Positions 1 through 8,854 of a stretch of 64,000 nucleotides of DNA are shown here, piece by piece. A model generated the notes under the pieces. That model did not search any database, had not been told where the DNA came from, and was given only the letters and a program-made list of their open reading frames with translations. The DNA is taken from contig JBAGJY010000003.1 of assembly GCA_037034305.1 (NCBI GenBank), forward strand, positions 186,001 to 250,000, given 5' to 3'. Source of the DNA: Streptantibioticus_A sp037034305 (GTDB taxonomy: Bacteria > Actinomycetota > Actinomycetes > Streptomycetales > Streptomycetaceae). The position numbers and the translations under genes are program-made. Positions within the stretch are counted from its first letter, which is position 1. The number at the start of each line of letters is the position of its first letter.

Positions 1-69
1 GCGAAGAACCCGTGGGGCGGCGGCTCCGCTCGTTCCGCGCGCCGTCCGCGACCGAGGATCCTCCCGACC

Positions 70-2538
70 ATGCGCCTGCGCCCCCGCACCATCCGCACGC
101 AGCTCCTGGTACTGCTCCTCGTGCCAATGGTCTCGCTCGCCGCACTGTGGACGTACAGCTCCTTCACCACCGTACGCGGCGCCTGGGCGCTCATCCGGGT
201 CTCCGCGGCGTACCACTACTACGGCACGCCGACCACCGAGCTGGTGGAAGGACTTGAACAGGAGCGCCGCACCGCCGTGGAGTACGTGGCGTCCGGCGGC
301 GCCAGGGACGCCCGCCAACTGGTCGCGGCGCAGCGGGCGACCGACGGGCGACTTGCGGTGCTGCGCGACCACACTCGGTGGCACCGGCACAGCCCCACCC
401 TCACCGCGGACCAGAAGGCGCGTGTCGACGACCTGCTGGGCGGCTTGGACGGGCTGGGCCGGTTACGGCAACAGGTCGCCGCCCGGCGCACCAACTGGTC
501 GCAGATCCTCGACCGTTACTCGGCGCTGCTGGAGCCGGGCTTCCGGTTGTGCGGTTCCCTTACCGAACTCCAGACCGGTGAAGTGGCCCGGATGGGGGCG
601 GTGGTGGTCGAACTCGGCAGGGCTCGCGAGCTGCTCTCCCGTGAGGACGCCATGGTCGCCGGTGGACGCGCCGCCAACGGCATGACCGACGGCCAGTACC
701 GCGACCTGATCGGCACCATTGACGGCCGCAAACTGCTGCACGAGATCTACGCACCTGAACTGCCGCCCGCCGACAGCGCCAAGCTCCAGGAGTTCGAGAA
801 CGGCAGCGTCGGTTGGTCGCTGTACTCCCTGGAGGAGTCCGCCCGTACCGCGACCCCGCTCACCGTCGCCACCGGGTTCGGTGTCCAGCAGTGGCGGCGG
901 ACCACGGACGCCGCGCTGGCGCAACTGGAGACCATCGACGACCAGGCCGCCCGGCACGTCGGCGAGGAGGCGCACACCCAGGGCATGACCGTACTGGCCA
1001 AGGCCGCAGGCGTCAGTCTCGCCGGGCTCGGCGCGGTCGTCGGCTCGCTGCTGATCTCGCTGCGGATCAGCCGCCATGTCGCGGGCCGGCTCACCGCGCT
1101 GCGGGACGCCGCTCAGGAGCTGTCGGGACGGCGGCTGCCCGAGGTGATGCGGCGGCTGCGGGAAGGCGCTCCCGTCGACGATGTCATCGGTGCCGAGGAC
1201 ACCGGGCAGTTCACCGACGACGAACTCGGCGACGATGAAATCGGCCAGGTGGGACGGGCGTTCGCGGTGGCACAGCGGGCCGCGGTCGGCGCCGCGGTCG
1301 AACAGGCCCGGCTGCGGCGCGGGGTCTCCGCGGTCTTCACCACCCTCGCCCGGCGCAGCCAGGTGTTGCTGCACCGGCAGTTGACCTTGCTGGACGCCAT
1401 GGAGCGGCGCACCGAGGACCCGAGAGAACTCGCCGACCTGTTCAGGCTCGACCACATGACGACGCGCATGCGGCGGCACTCGGAGGGCCTGCTCATCCTC
1501 TCCGGCAACGCCCCCGGCCGGGCGTGGCGGCGGCCGGTGCGGCTGGTGGAGGTCGTCCAGGCAGCGGTCGGCGAGGTGGAGGACTACCGGCGGATCGTGG
1601 TGCACCGCCTGCCCAGGATGGCCCTCGCGGGTGGTGCGGTCGCCGATGTGCTGCATCTGCTGGCCGAGTTGATGGAGAACGCCACGGCGTTCTCACCGCC
1701 GGACACCGGCGTCGAGGTCGGCTGCGAGGAGGTGCCCGACGGGCTGGCCCTCCGCATCGAGGACCGAGGTCTGGGCATGAGCGAGGAACGCGTCGCCGAG
1801 GCCAACCGCGAACTGCGCATCGCCGCGGCCAGCGTTGACCTGCCGGAGACCGACCGGCTCGGCCTGTTCACGGTGGGACGACTCGCGGCCCGCCATGGTG
1901 TGCGGGTCGAGCTGCACCGCACCGAGGGACAGGGCACCACCGCGGTCGTCCTGCTGCCCCTGGCGCTCCTGGCACCGGCCGAGGAGCACCGGGACGAAGC
2001 GGACGGGCCGGAGCAACGGCTGGAAACGGTCGGTGTGCGCGCGGGTCGTGTGAAACGGCGTGCCGCGGGGGAAGTTGTCGTGGGGGAGGGCGAACGCGTC
2101 GTCGGGGAGGGTGATCGCACGAGCCGCGTCAGGGACGGCGCGCGCGAGGGCCGGGACCGTCAGCCGGTGACCGTGTCAGCCGTGACGAGGGCCAGCGCAC
2201 CGGACACCCGTACCACCACCGCGGCCGGACTCCCGCTGCGGGTACCCAGGAGACGGGTGTCCAAGGGCGGTCCGGCGCGGCGGCCGCACGACGAACCGCC
2301 CACCCATGAGCGAACCGTGCACGACCACCCTGGGACAACTGCAGAGGAGTCCCAGGGGCACGGTACAGACAGGACAGTTGGGGTGGACAGGATAGACGCG
2401 ACAGTCGGGACGGACCGGGAACGATCGCCGGAGGCGGCTCGTTCCACTTACGCGGCCTACGCACGAGGCCTCGCCCGTGGGCGCTCGGGGCTGGCCGCTG
2501 TACGCAAGTCGGGACAAGAAGACGGGGGATCACCGTGA
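70..2538 (+). CDS. cvnA: Nitrate/nitrite-sensing-type receptor kinase of a cvn conservon (CvnA)
   Basis: Membrane sensor kinase-like protein of 822 aa, the first gene of a conservon. In this family CvnA receives a signal and passes it to the small roadblock and DUF742 partners. Two membrane segments (about residues 11-29 and 312-334) bracket an extracytoplasmic helical sensor. The ATPase region shows an N-box (ELMENATAF, about 531-540), a G1 box (EDRGLGMS, about 564-571) and a G2-like stretch (GLFTVGRLAARHG, from 598). No canonical phospho-acceptor H-box stands out. From about 640 to the end the chain is charged and low-complexity, probably disordered. The frame stays open to the left edge, but the Arg-rich start followed by a membrane helix is typical, so ATG 70 was chosen. 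The stop overlaps cvnB by 4 nt. Confidence 0.9.
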   Translation: MRLRPRTIRTQLLVLLLVPMVSLAALWTYSSFTTVRGAWALIRVSAAYHYYGTPTTELVEGLEQERRTAVEYVASGGARDARQLVAAQRATDGRLAVLRDHTRWHRHSPTLTADQKARVDDLLGGLDGLGRLRQQVAARRTNWSQILDRYSALLEPGFRLCGSLTELQTGEVARMGAVVVELGRARELLSREDAMVAGGRAANGMTDGQYRDLIGTIDGRKLLHEIYAPELPPADSAKLQEFENGSVGWSLYSLEESARTATPLTVATGFGVQQWRRTTDAALAQLETIDDQAARHVGEEAHTQGMTVLAKAAGVSLAGLGAVVGSLLISLRISRHVAGRLTALRDAAQELSGRRLPEVMRRLREGAPVDDVIGAEDTGQFTDDELGDDEIGQVGRAFAVAQRAAVGAAVEQARLRRGVSAVFTTLARRSQVLLHRQLTLLDAMERRTEDPRELADLFRLDHMTTRMRRHSEGLLILSGNAPGRAWRRPVRLVEVVQAAVGEVEDYRRIVVHRLPRMALAGGAVADVLHLLAELMENATAFSPPDTGVEVGCEEVPDGLALRIEDRGLGMSEERVAEANRELRIAAASVDLPETDRLGLFTVGRLAARHGVRVELHRTEGQGTTAVVLLPLALLAPAEEHRDEADGPEQRLETVGVRAGRVKRRAAGEVVVGEGERVVGEGDRTSRVRDGAREGRDRQPVTVSAVTRASAPDTRTTTAAGLPLRVPRRRVSKGGPARRPHDEPPTHERTVHDHPGTTAEESQGHGTDRTVGVDRIDATVGTDRERSPEAARSTYAAYARGLARGRSGLAAVRKSGQEDGGSP

Positions 2539-2960
2539 ACAGTGCCACCACCTCGGGGGACCGGGCCGGACTCGGTTGGCTGCTGGACGACTTGACCGAT
2601 CGCGTCGAGTCCGTCAAGCACGTCCTGGTCCTGTCCAGCGACGGACTGGTGACGGGCGCCAGTCGCGATCTGGAGGCGGCGGACGCGGAACATCTGGCGG
2701 CCGTCTCATCCGGGTTCCACAGTCTGGCCAAGGGCGCCGGGCTGCACTTCGGGGCCGGGGTCGTACGTCAGACGATGATCGAGTTCGACGACGGATTCCT
2801 CTTCGTCACCGCCGCGGGTGACGGAAGCTGCCTGTCGGTGCTGACCGGCGCCGGGGCCGACGTGGGACAGATCGCCTACGAGATGACGCTCCTGGTGCAC
2901 CGGGTGGGCGAACACCTGGGTGTGGCCCCCCGAGCCGACGACGACTCCGCCGGGACGTGA
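2535..2960 (+). CDS. cvnB: Roadblock/LC7 domain protein (CvnB)
   Basis: 141-aa protein of the roadblock/LC7 fold, the second conservon component. Family members act as dimeric scaffolds or regulators of a small Ras-like GTPase. The sequence has the usual pattern: a helix (LGWLLDDLTDRVESVKHVLVL), then the strand-helix run SSDGLVTGAS and the central AEHLAAVSSGFHSLAKGAG. It starts with a GTG overlapping the cvnA stop, so it is translationally coupled. A short charged tail ends the protein. No membrane segment is visible, so it is presumably cytoplasmic. Confidence 0.9.
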   Translation: MNSATTSGDRAGLGWLLDDLTDRVESVKHVLVLSSDGLVTGASRDLEAADAEHLAAVSSGFHSLAKGAGLHFGAGVVRQTMIEFDDGFLFVTAAGDGSCLSVLTGAGADVGQIAYEMTLLVHRVGEHLGVAPRADDDSAGT

Positions 2961-2966
2961 CCGGAG

Positions 2967-3365
2967 GTGGACCGGCTGCCGGGTGAATCGGGCGCGCTCT
3001 GGTACGACGACGAGGCAGGACCGATGGTCCGCCCCTACACCGTCACCCGCGGGCGCACCGAGCCCGACGCGGCGGCCGACATCGAACTGATCGCGGTCGT
3101 CGCCGCCGAGTCGGGGGCTGATTCCGAGGCCTGCGGCGACGCGCTCGGCGAGGACCACCTCGCCTTGCTGGAACGGTGCGAGGGGCAGCCGCGTACGGTC
3201 GCCGAGTTGGCTTCGGAGGTGGACCTTCCGGTGGCCGTGGTGCGGGTGCTGCTTGGTGACCTGCTGGATGCGGGGCGCGTGCATGTGGTTCCGCCGGATC
3301 TCTCCGGTGAGCGGCCGGATGTCGGTGTGCTGCGCCATGTCATCGATGGGCTGAAGTCCCTTTAG
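2967..3365 (+). CDS. cvnC: DUF742 protein of the conservon (CvnC)
   Basis: 132-aa DUF742 protein. It shows the family hallmarks: an N-terminal segment with LWYDDEAGPMVRPYTVTRGRT and a C-terminal winged-helix-like part (LLERCEGQPRTVAELASEVDLPVAVVRVLLGDLLDAG). It lies 6 nt after cvnB and begins with GTG 2967 behind GGAGG. In complete conservons the next gene is cvnD, a Ras-like GTPase, often followed by P450 genes. Here no GTP-binding ORF follows; a hairpin and about 380 nt of non-coding DNA come next. The output of this system is therefore missing locally. Confidence 0.9.
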   Translation: MDRLPGESGALWYDDEAGPMVRPYTVTRGRTEPDAAADIELIAVVAAESGADSEACGDALGEDHLALLERCEGQPRTVAELASEVDLPVAVVRVLLGDLLDAGRVHVVPPDLSGERPDVGVLRHVIDGLKSL

Positions 3366-3746
3366 TCATAGGCGTTGTTGACCGAAGTCGCGGGAATCGC
3401 GCGCTTCCTTCGGCGCGGCACGGCACGCCGGTCCGGCGTACCGTGCCGCAGCGCCCCGTCCCGCCGCAAGGGTCCGGCGGTGCCTCGCGTCCTGCCCCTG
3501 CGGCGTGCGGCCTTTCGGGTCGCCGTCGCCCGCTGGGGCTGCCTGCCGCCAGCACCGCACTCCTCATCGAGCCCTTCCTCTTCACGGCCCGCATCGGTGG
3601 GCATCCGGCCTGATGGAGCGGTGTGACCGCATGCCGGATTGAGTTATCCACAGGCTGTCCGCGCTGTCCGTGCCGCGGTCTATCGTGATTACTGACAGTG
3701 ATTGACGGGCCGATTGGAGAACGGCCGGACAAAAGGGGGATTCGTC
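3366..3746. other. Intergenic region after cvnC
   Basis: No gene could be supported here. The left part holds the hairpin at 3417-3447. The right part, from about 3640, has lower G+C and probably contains the promoter of the next gene; the ribosome site AGGGGGA lies just before 3747. The small open frames have neither good starts nor recognisable products. No trace of a degraded GTPase gene is evident. Confidence 0.6.
3417..3447 (+). terminator. Hairpin terminator candidate after cvnABC
   Basis: Near-perfect dyad: the 15-nt arms at 3417-3431 and 3433-3447 differ at one position around a single central base, so it would fold with a small loop. There is no T run, which is common for actinomycete terminators. 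It lies 51 nt past the cvnC stop. Confidence 0.55.
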
Positions 3747-4673
3747 ATGGGTGTCGCGGGGCAGCAGATGGGGATCACGGGGGAGTGGCCGGAGGTCGCG
3801 TGCGGTCTGTCCGTCGCAAGGGCCGAACTCGGCTTGAGCCAAAGGGAGTTCGAATTGGCGGTGCAGCTGGGTGAGGTGCGTACGGTGCCGGGCGAGCATC
3901 GCGGGGCTGTGGGCGAACACCGGATGGTGAGCCGGGCCGAGCTCGAACGGCTGCGAGCCGAGGACGGCTTTCCGGACGCGTTGCGTGACCGGCTCCGCCT
4001 GGTCGGCACGGTGGCGGGTGCGGAGTCGCTCGGGGTCAGCCGTGACCGGTTCGGCAAGTTGGCCAGAGCGGGCTGTTTCCGTCCGGTGCGTTGGTACGTC
4101 AACCGCTACCAGGTGGTGGTGTGGCTCTATCTCGCCCGCGAGGTACGGGAGTTCGGCTCGCTCAACCGTCACCTGCTGGTGCGACGGCTGCCGGGTGACC
4201 TTCGGGCGCGCATCGACGGGGGCGGTGACCTGCGGGCGCGCGGTTGGCGGTCCAGGTGTGTTGAACGCCTGGTCGCAGACGCCACCGACGCCTGGCAGGA
4301 GGCGGCGGTGTGGGCCGCCCTGCTCGGTCCGCAGGAGACGGCGCGGGTGGTGCCGGACCATCGGGAACGGGACCAACTGTGTCACCTGCTGCCAGCCCTG
4401 TCGCCCGGCAGGCCGGGGATCTACGCCCCGCGCGCGGTGCTCGAGGCCCATCTGGTGGCAGACGACCCCGAGGAGATCGTGTTCGCCAGGCTCTGCCTGG
4501 GGCATGCGCTGGACAGGGCGCGCACCGTACATCCGCTGCCCTGGGCCGCGGACGGGCCGGCGCCGCAGCCGGGGGCTTCGTCCCGCGGGCCGTGGCTTCG
4601 GTTGTTCTGCGGTGAGAGACGCTTGAGGGCGCGGCGCGGTACGGAACAGGTGGGGCCTGTTGCGGAACGGTGA
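3747..4673 (+). CDS. DUF6397-like hypothetical protein
   Basis: 308-aa cytoplasmic protein resembling the Streptomyces family annotated as DUF6397; no biochemical role is known to me. The N-terminal half looks like two divergent helix-turn-helix segments (LSVARAELGLSQREFELAVQLGEVRTV and GAESLGVSRDRFGKLARAGCFRP), each of the type that reads as an excisionase/MerR-like fold. The rest is helical and Arg-rich. The start at 3747 is preceded by AGGGGGA at proper spacing; an in-frame ATG at 3702 lacks such a site. It stands alone between two intergenic regions. Confidence 0.75.
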   Translation: MGVAGQQMGITGEWPEVACGLSVARAELGLSQREFELAVQLGEVRTVPGEHRGAVGEHRMVSRAELERLRAEDGFPDALRDRLRLVGTVAGAESLGVSRDRFGKLARAGCFRPVRWYVNRYQVVVWLYLAREVREFGSLNRHLLVRRLPGDLRARIDGGGDLRARGWRSRCVERLVADATDAWQEAAVWAALLGPQETARVVPDHRERDQLCHLLPALSPGRPGIYAPRAVLEAHLVADDPEEIVFARLCLGHALDRARTVHPLPWAADGPAPQPGASSRGPWLRLFCGERRLRARRGTEQVGPVAER

Positions 4674-4818
4674 CAGACACAAGCGCAACGGAGTCTGTGG
4701 TTCCGCTGTCTGTGTAGCTGAACGGACTAGACCACACACGGTACAGGCCTTGGCTAACGGGGAAACGCCCTGGCGGTATCCAGTCCGTCTGACCACCTTG
4801 TTCAGCGAAGGGAAGCTG

Positions 4819-5229
4819 ATGTTCAACCGCAGCCGCGGCACCCTGCGTGCCGCTGTCATCGCCGCCGTCGGCATCTCAACGATCGGCCTGGCCAGCACCG
4901 CGGCCTGGGCGAAGTCCGACATCTACTTCTCGGCGGGCCCGCATGACGTACGCGTGGGCAAGCTGATCCACCTCACCGGCAACGGCGACGACGACAACTC
5001 GACGTACAACAGGTTCTGCATACAGGAGCGCTCCGGCCGCGGGGGCTGGCGGACGCTGAGGTGCTCACACGGCGACTACAACGGCGGGGGCGGCATCAAC
5101 ATGTCGATACGAGCCGAGCACAAGGGCGTCGTGCAGTTCCGCGGCGCGCTGACCGAGGGCTCGTCCTCGAAGGACAAGCACCCCAAGGTGCGCACGGTGT
5201 CGCGGACCTTCGCCATCGACGTGCGCTGA
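4819..5229 (+). CDS. Small secreted protein
   Basis: 136-aa predicted exported protein. The N-terminus has a basic stretch (MFNRSRGTLR), a hydrophobic core (AAVIAAVGISTIGLAS) and a signal-peptidase site after AWA, giving a mature domain of about 106 aa. The mature part has two cysteines (FCIQ, LRCS) that could form a disulphide, and a Gly-rich loop (GDYNGGGGIN). It resembles the small secreted beta-rich proteins common in Streptomyces; I do not recognise the family. ATG 4819 is preceded by GAAGGGA. The in-frame upstream extension to 4660 lacks a signal sequence and is rejected. Confidence 0.75.
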   Translation: MFNRSRGTLRAAVIAAVGISTIGLASTAAWAKSDIYFSAGPHDVRVGKLIHLTGNGDDDNSTYNRFCIQERSGRGGWRTLRCSHGDYNGGGGINMSIRAEHKGVVQFRGALTEGSSSKDKHPKVRTVSRTFAIDVR

Positions 5230-5283
5230 GCGTGATCGGCTCCTCCCGGAAGCCTGCGTGGCGAGCCGCACCGGGGCGGGCGG

Positions 5284-6150
5284 TCAGTTGCCCACCTTGC
5301 GGAACAGCCCCTCCTGCATGACGGAGACCAGGAGCCTGCCCTCACGGTCGTAGATCTGGCCCCGGGCCAGGCCCCTGGCTCCCGTGGCGATCGGGGACTC
5401 CTGCTGGTACAGGAACCACTCGTCGGCGCGGAACGGGCGGTGGAACCACATCGCATGGTCCAAGGAGGCCATGTCGAAGCCGCGCGGGCCCCACAACGGC
5501 TCGACCGGGACCCGTACGGCATCGAGCAGCATCATGTCGCTCGCGTAGGTCACCGCGCAGGTGTGCACCAGCGGGTCGTCACCGAGCGGTCCGACGGCTC
5601 GCATCCACACGGCGCTGCGCGGCTCCGCGCCGTCGATCTCCTCCGCCGTCCAGCGCAGCCGCTCCACATACCGGATGTCGAAGGGCTGCCTGCGGGCCAT
5701 CCTCTCCAGCGGTTCCGGCAGGGTCCCCAGGTGGGCGCGCAACTCGTCCGGAAGCTTCGGCAGTTGATCAGGATCCGGCACCGAGGGCATCGGCAGCTGG
5801 TGTTCGAAACCCGGTTCGGGAAGGTGGAAGGAGGCGGTCAAATTGAAGATCGTACGGCCCTCTTGGACGGCCACCACTCGGCGGGTGGTGAAGGACCGCC
5901 CGTCCCGCACCCGCTCGACCTGGTACACGATCGGCACCCCGGGCCGACCCGGCCGCAGGAAGTACGCGTGCAGCGAGTGCACGGGACGCTGTCCGTCCGT
6001 GGTGCGCCCAGCGGCCACCAGTGCCTGCCCCGCGACCTGCCCGCCGAACACTCGCTGCAACCGCTCCTGCGGGCTGCGGCCACGGAAGATGTTCTCCTCG
6101 ATCTTCTCCAGATCGAGCAGATCGACCAGCCGTTCTGCGGGATTCGTCAT
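5284..6150 (-). CDS. tesB: Acyl-CoA thioesterase II (TesB family)
   Basis: 288-aa double hot-dog thioesterase that hydrolyses acyl-CoA to fatty acid and CoA in the cytoplasm. Diagnostic stretches are NIFRGRSPQERLQRVFGGQVAGQAL, HSLHAYFLRPG (about 59-69), DGRSFTTRRVVAVQEGR, and the C-terminal SLDHAMWFHRPFRADEWFLY and ARGLARGQIYDREG. The length matches the family. The start ATG has GAGGGAG six bases upstream. The gene is transcribed toward the secreted-protein gene and lies downstream of the helicase gene on the same strand. Confidence 0.95.
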   Translation of the reverse strand: MTNPAERLVDLLDLEKIEENIFRGRSPQERLQRVFGGQVAGQALVAAGRTTDGQRPVHSLHAYFLRPGRPGVPIVYQVERVRDGRSFTTRRVVAVQEGRTIFNLTASFHLPEPGFEHQLPMPSVPDPDQLPKLPDELRAHLGTLPEPLERMARRQPFDIRYVERLRWTAEEIDGAEPRSAVWMRAVGPLGDDPLVHTCAVTYASDMMLLDAVRVPVEPLWGPRGFDMASLDHAMWFHRPFRADEWFLYQQESPIATGARGLARGQIYDREGRLLVSVMQEGLFRKVGN

Positions 6151-6205
6151 GTTGACTCCCTCGGGGCGGACTCGGGCGGCGTCAGCGTACCTTCACCACT
6201 CACGG

Positions 6206-8719
6206 TTACACCTGGCCCACGTCCGTGAGCCGGACCACGGCGCGTCCCTCCTCGTCGGACGCGGCCAGGTCGACCTCGGCACTGATGCCCCAGTCGTGGT
6301 CGCCCTGAGGATCGGCGAAGACCTGGCGGACCTTCCACAGGCCGTGCTGCGGCTCCTCCTCGATCTGGAGCAGCTTCGGCCCGCGCGCGTCGGGGCCGGT
6401 GCCCAGATCCTCGTACTCGTCCCAGTACGCGTCCATCGCGTCCGCCCAGGCGTCGGCGTCCCAGCCGGACTCGGCGTCCAGCTCGCCCAGTTCCTCGTAC
6501 TTCTCCAGCGCGGCCAGCTCGACCCGGCGGAACATCGCGTTGCGGACCAGCACCCGGAAGGCACGGGCGTTGGAGGTCACCGGCTTGACCTGGTCCGCGC
6601 GGTCGGCCGCCTCGTCCGCCGTCTCCTCCTGTGGATTGGCCAACTGCTCCCACTCGTCAAGCAGGCTGGAGTCCACCTGGCGCACCATCTCGCCGAGCCA
6701 TGCGATCAGGTCCTGAAGGTCCTCGGACTTGAGGTCCTCCGGCACGGTGTGCTCCAGCGTCTTGTACGCGCTCGCCAGGTAACGCAGCACGATGCCTTCG
6801 GCGCGGGCGAGTTCGTAGTGCGAGGTGAACTCGGTGAAGGTCATCGCCCGCTCGTACATGTCCCGCACCACGGACTTGGGCGACAGCGGATGGTCGCCGA
6901 CCCAGGGGTGGCTCTTGCGGTAGACGCCGTAGGCGTGGAACAGCAGTTCCTCCAACGGCTTGGGGTAGCTCACGTCCTGGAGCAGCTCCATGCGCTCCTC
7001 GTACTCCACCCCGTCGGCCTTCATCTGCGCCACGGCCTCGGCGCGTGCCTTGTTCTGCTGCGCGGCGAGGATCTGACGCGGGTCGTCCAGCGTGGACTCG
7101 ACCACCGAGAGCATGTCGAGCGCGTACGAAGGGGACTCGGGGTCCAGCAGGTCGAAGGCGGCCAACGCGAAGGTGGACAGCGGCTGGTTGAGAGCGAAGT
7201 CCGACTGCAGGTCCACGGTGAGCCGGACGATACGGCCCTCGGCATCGGGCTCCGGAAGGCGTTCGACGACCCCGCCGTCCAGCAGCGAGCGGTAGATCGC
7301 GATTGCGCGGCGGATGTGCCGCAACTGGGCGGCGCGCGGTTCGTGGTTGTCCTCCAGCAACCGGCGCATCGCCTGGAACGCGTCGCCCGGCCGGGCGATC
7401 ACCGACAGCAGCATGGCGTGCGTGACCCGGAAACGCGAGGTCAGCGGCTCGGGTTCGGCCGCGATCAGCTTCTCGTAGGTCTGCTGGGACCAGTTGACGA
7501 AGCTCTCCGGCGCCTTCTTGCGCACCACCTTGCGGCGCTTCTTCGGATCGTCACCGGCCTTCGCCAGCGCCTTCTCGTTCTCGATGACGTGCTCGGGCGC
7601 CTGCGCCACCACCAGGCCCGAGGTGTCGAACCCGGCCCGCCCCGCGCGGCCCGCGATCTGGTGGAACTCGCGGGCCCGCAGCACCCGCACCCGCGAGCCG
7701 TCGTACTTGGTGAGCGCGGTGAACAGCACGGTGCGGATCGGCACGTTGACGCCCACGCCGAGGGTGTCGGTGCCGCAGATGACCTTCAGCAGTCCCGCCT
7801 GCGCCAGACGCTCCACCAGCCGCCGGTACTTGGGGAGCATTCCCGCGTGGTGCACGCCGATCCCGTGCCGCACGAACCGCGACAGGTTCCGGCCGAACTT
7901 GGTGGTGAAGCGGAAATTGCCGATGAGTTCGGCGATCGCGTCCTTCTCGGCCCGGGTGCACATGTTGATGCTCATCAGCGCCTGGGCCCGCTCCACCGCC
8001 GCCGCCTGCGTGAAGTGCACGATGTACACAGGAGCTTGGTGGGTTTCCAGCAGCTCGGTGAGCGTCTCGGTCATCGGTGTCGAGCGGTACTCGTAGCTCA
8101 GCGGCACCGGCCGGGTCGCCGAGCGGACCACGGCCGTCGGCCGCCCGGTGCGCCGGGTCAGGTCCTGCTCGAACCGCGACACATCGCCGAGCGTCGCCGA
8201 CATCAGCAGGAACTGCGCCTGCGGCAGCTCCAGCAGCGGGATCTGCCACGCCCAACCGCGGTCCGGCTCCGCATAGAAGTGGAACTCATCCATCACCACC
8301 TGGCCGACATCGGCGTCCCTGCCGTCCCGCAACGCGATGGACGCCAGCACCTCGGCGGTGCAGCAGATCACCGGGGCGTCCGGGTTGACGGACGCGTCGC
8401 CGGTGAGCATGCCGACGTTCTCGGTTCCGAAGATCTTGCACAGGTCGAAGAACTTCTCCGAGACCAGAGCCTTGATCGGCGCGGTGTAGAAGGTGACCTG
8501 GTCGTTGGCGAGCGCGGCGAAGTGCGCTCCGGCGGCGACCAGGCTCTTACCGGAGCCGGTGGGGGTGGAAAGGATCACGTTCGCCCCGGAGACCACCTCG
8601 ATCAGCGCCTCCTCCTGGGCGGGGTACAAGGCGATGCCCCGCTCCTGGGTCCACGACGAGAACGCCTCGAAGAGGTTGTCGGGATCGGGGGACGCGGGGA
8701 GCTGATCGATGAGGGTCAC
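6206..8719 (-). CDS. DEAD/DEAH-box helicase with DUF3516 C-terminal domain
   Basis: 837-aa superfamily 2 helicase of an actinobacterial family related to Ski2/Mtr4-type enzymes, probably acting on RNA. Motif I is TPTGSGKS (about 52-59), motif II is DEFH (in VVMDEFHFYAEPDRGW), motif III is SAT and motif VI is QIAGRAGRAGFD. The C-terminal part (from about residue 500) is the DUF3516 region. GTG 8719 was chosen because homologues begin with a TLIDQLP-like sequence at exactly this point. An in-frame ATG at 8779 would add 20 non-conserved residues and crowd the divergent promoter. The gene is preceded by the divergent hydrolase gene at 8855. Confidence 0.9.
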   Translation of the reverse strand: MTLIDQLPASPDPDNLFEAFSSWTQERGIALYPAQEEALIEVVSGANVILSTPTGSGKSLVAAGAHFAALANDQVTFYTAPIKALVSEKFFDLCKIFGTENVGMLTGDASVNPDAPVICCTAEVLASIALRDGRDADVGQVVMDEFHFYAEPDRGWAWQIPLLELPQAQFLLMSATLGDVSRFEQDLTRRTGRPTAVVRSATRPVPLSYEYRSTPMTETLTELLETHQAPVYIVHFTQAAAVERAQALMSINMCTRAEKDAIAELIGNFRFTTKFGRNLSRFVRHGIGVHHAGMLPKYRRLVERLAQAGLLKVICGTDTLGVGVNVPIRTVLFTALTKYDGSRVRVLRAREFHQIAGRAGRAGFDTSGLVVAQAPEHVIENEKALAKAGDDPKKRRKVVRKKAPESFVNWSQQTYEKLIAAEPEPLTSRFRVTHAMLLSVIARPGDAFQAMRRLLEDNHEPRAAQLRHIRRAIAIYRSLLDGGVVERLPEPDAEGRIVRLTVDLQSDFALNQPLSTFALAAFDLLDPESPSYALDMLSVVESTLDDPRQILAAQQNKARAEAVAQMKADGVEYEERMELLQDVSYPKPLEELLFHAYGVYRKSHPWVGDHPLSPKSVVRDMYERAMTFTEFTSHYELARAEGIVLRYLASAYKTLEHTVPEDLKSEDLQDLIAWLGEMVRQVDSSLLDEWEQLANPQEETADEAADRADQVKPVTSNARAFRVLVRNAMFRRVELAALEKYEELGELDAESGWDADAWADAMDAYWDEYEDLGTGPDARGPKLLQIEEEPQHGLWKVRQVFADPQGDHDWGISAEVDLAASDEEGRAVVRLTDVGQV

Positions 8720-8854
8720 CCACCCATCTTGCCTGCCTTCGGCGCCCAACCGGGAACCGGCCGCCAGAACGAAGATCACTCACCGCTAGGCTGTGCGGTC
8801 GCAGAAGCATCAACTCCCGTCCGTGGGCGGGCCGAAGGGGGCGGGGCAGCAACC

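Noticed and set aside
463..1656. 397-codon minus-strand frame opposite cvnA
   Set aside because: Composition-driven shadow without a recognisable family; the plus-strand CvnA motifs are clear.
4673..4713. ACAGACA/TGTCTGT arms before the secreted-protein gene
   Set aside because: The 27-nt loop and short arms are not convincing as an operator or hairpin.
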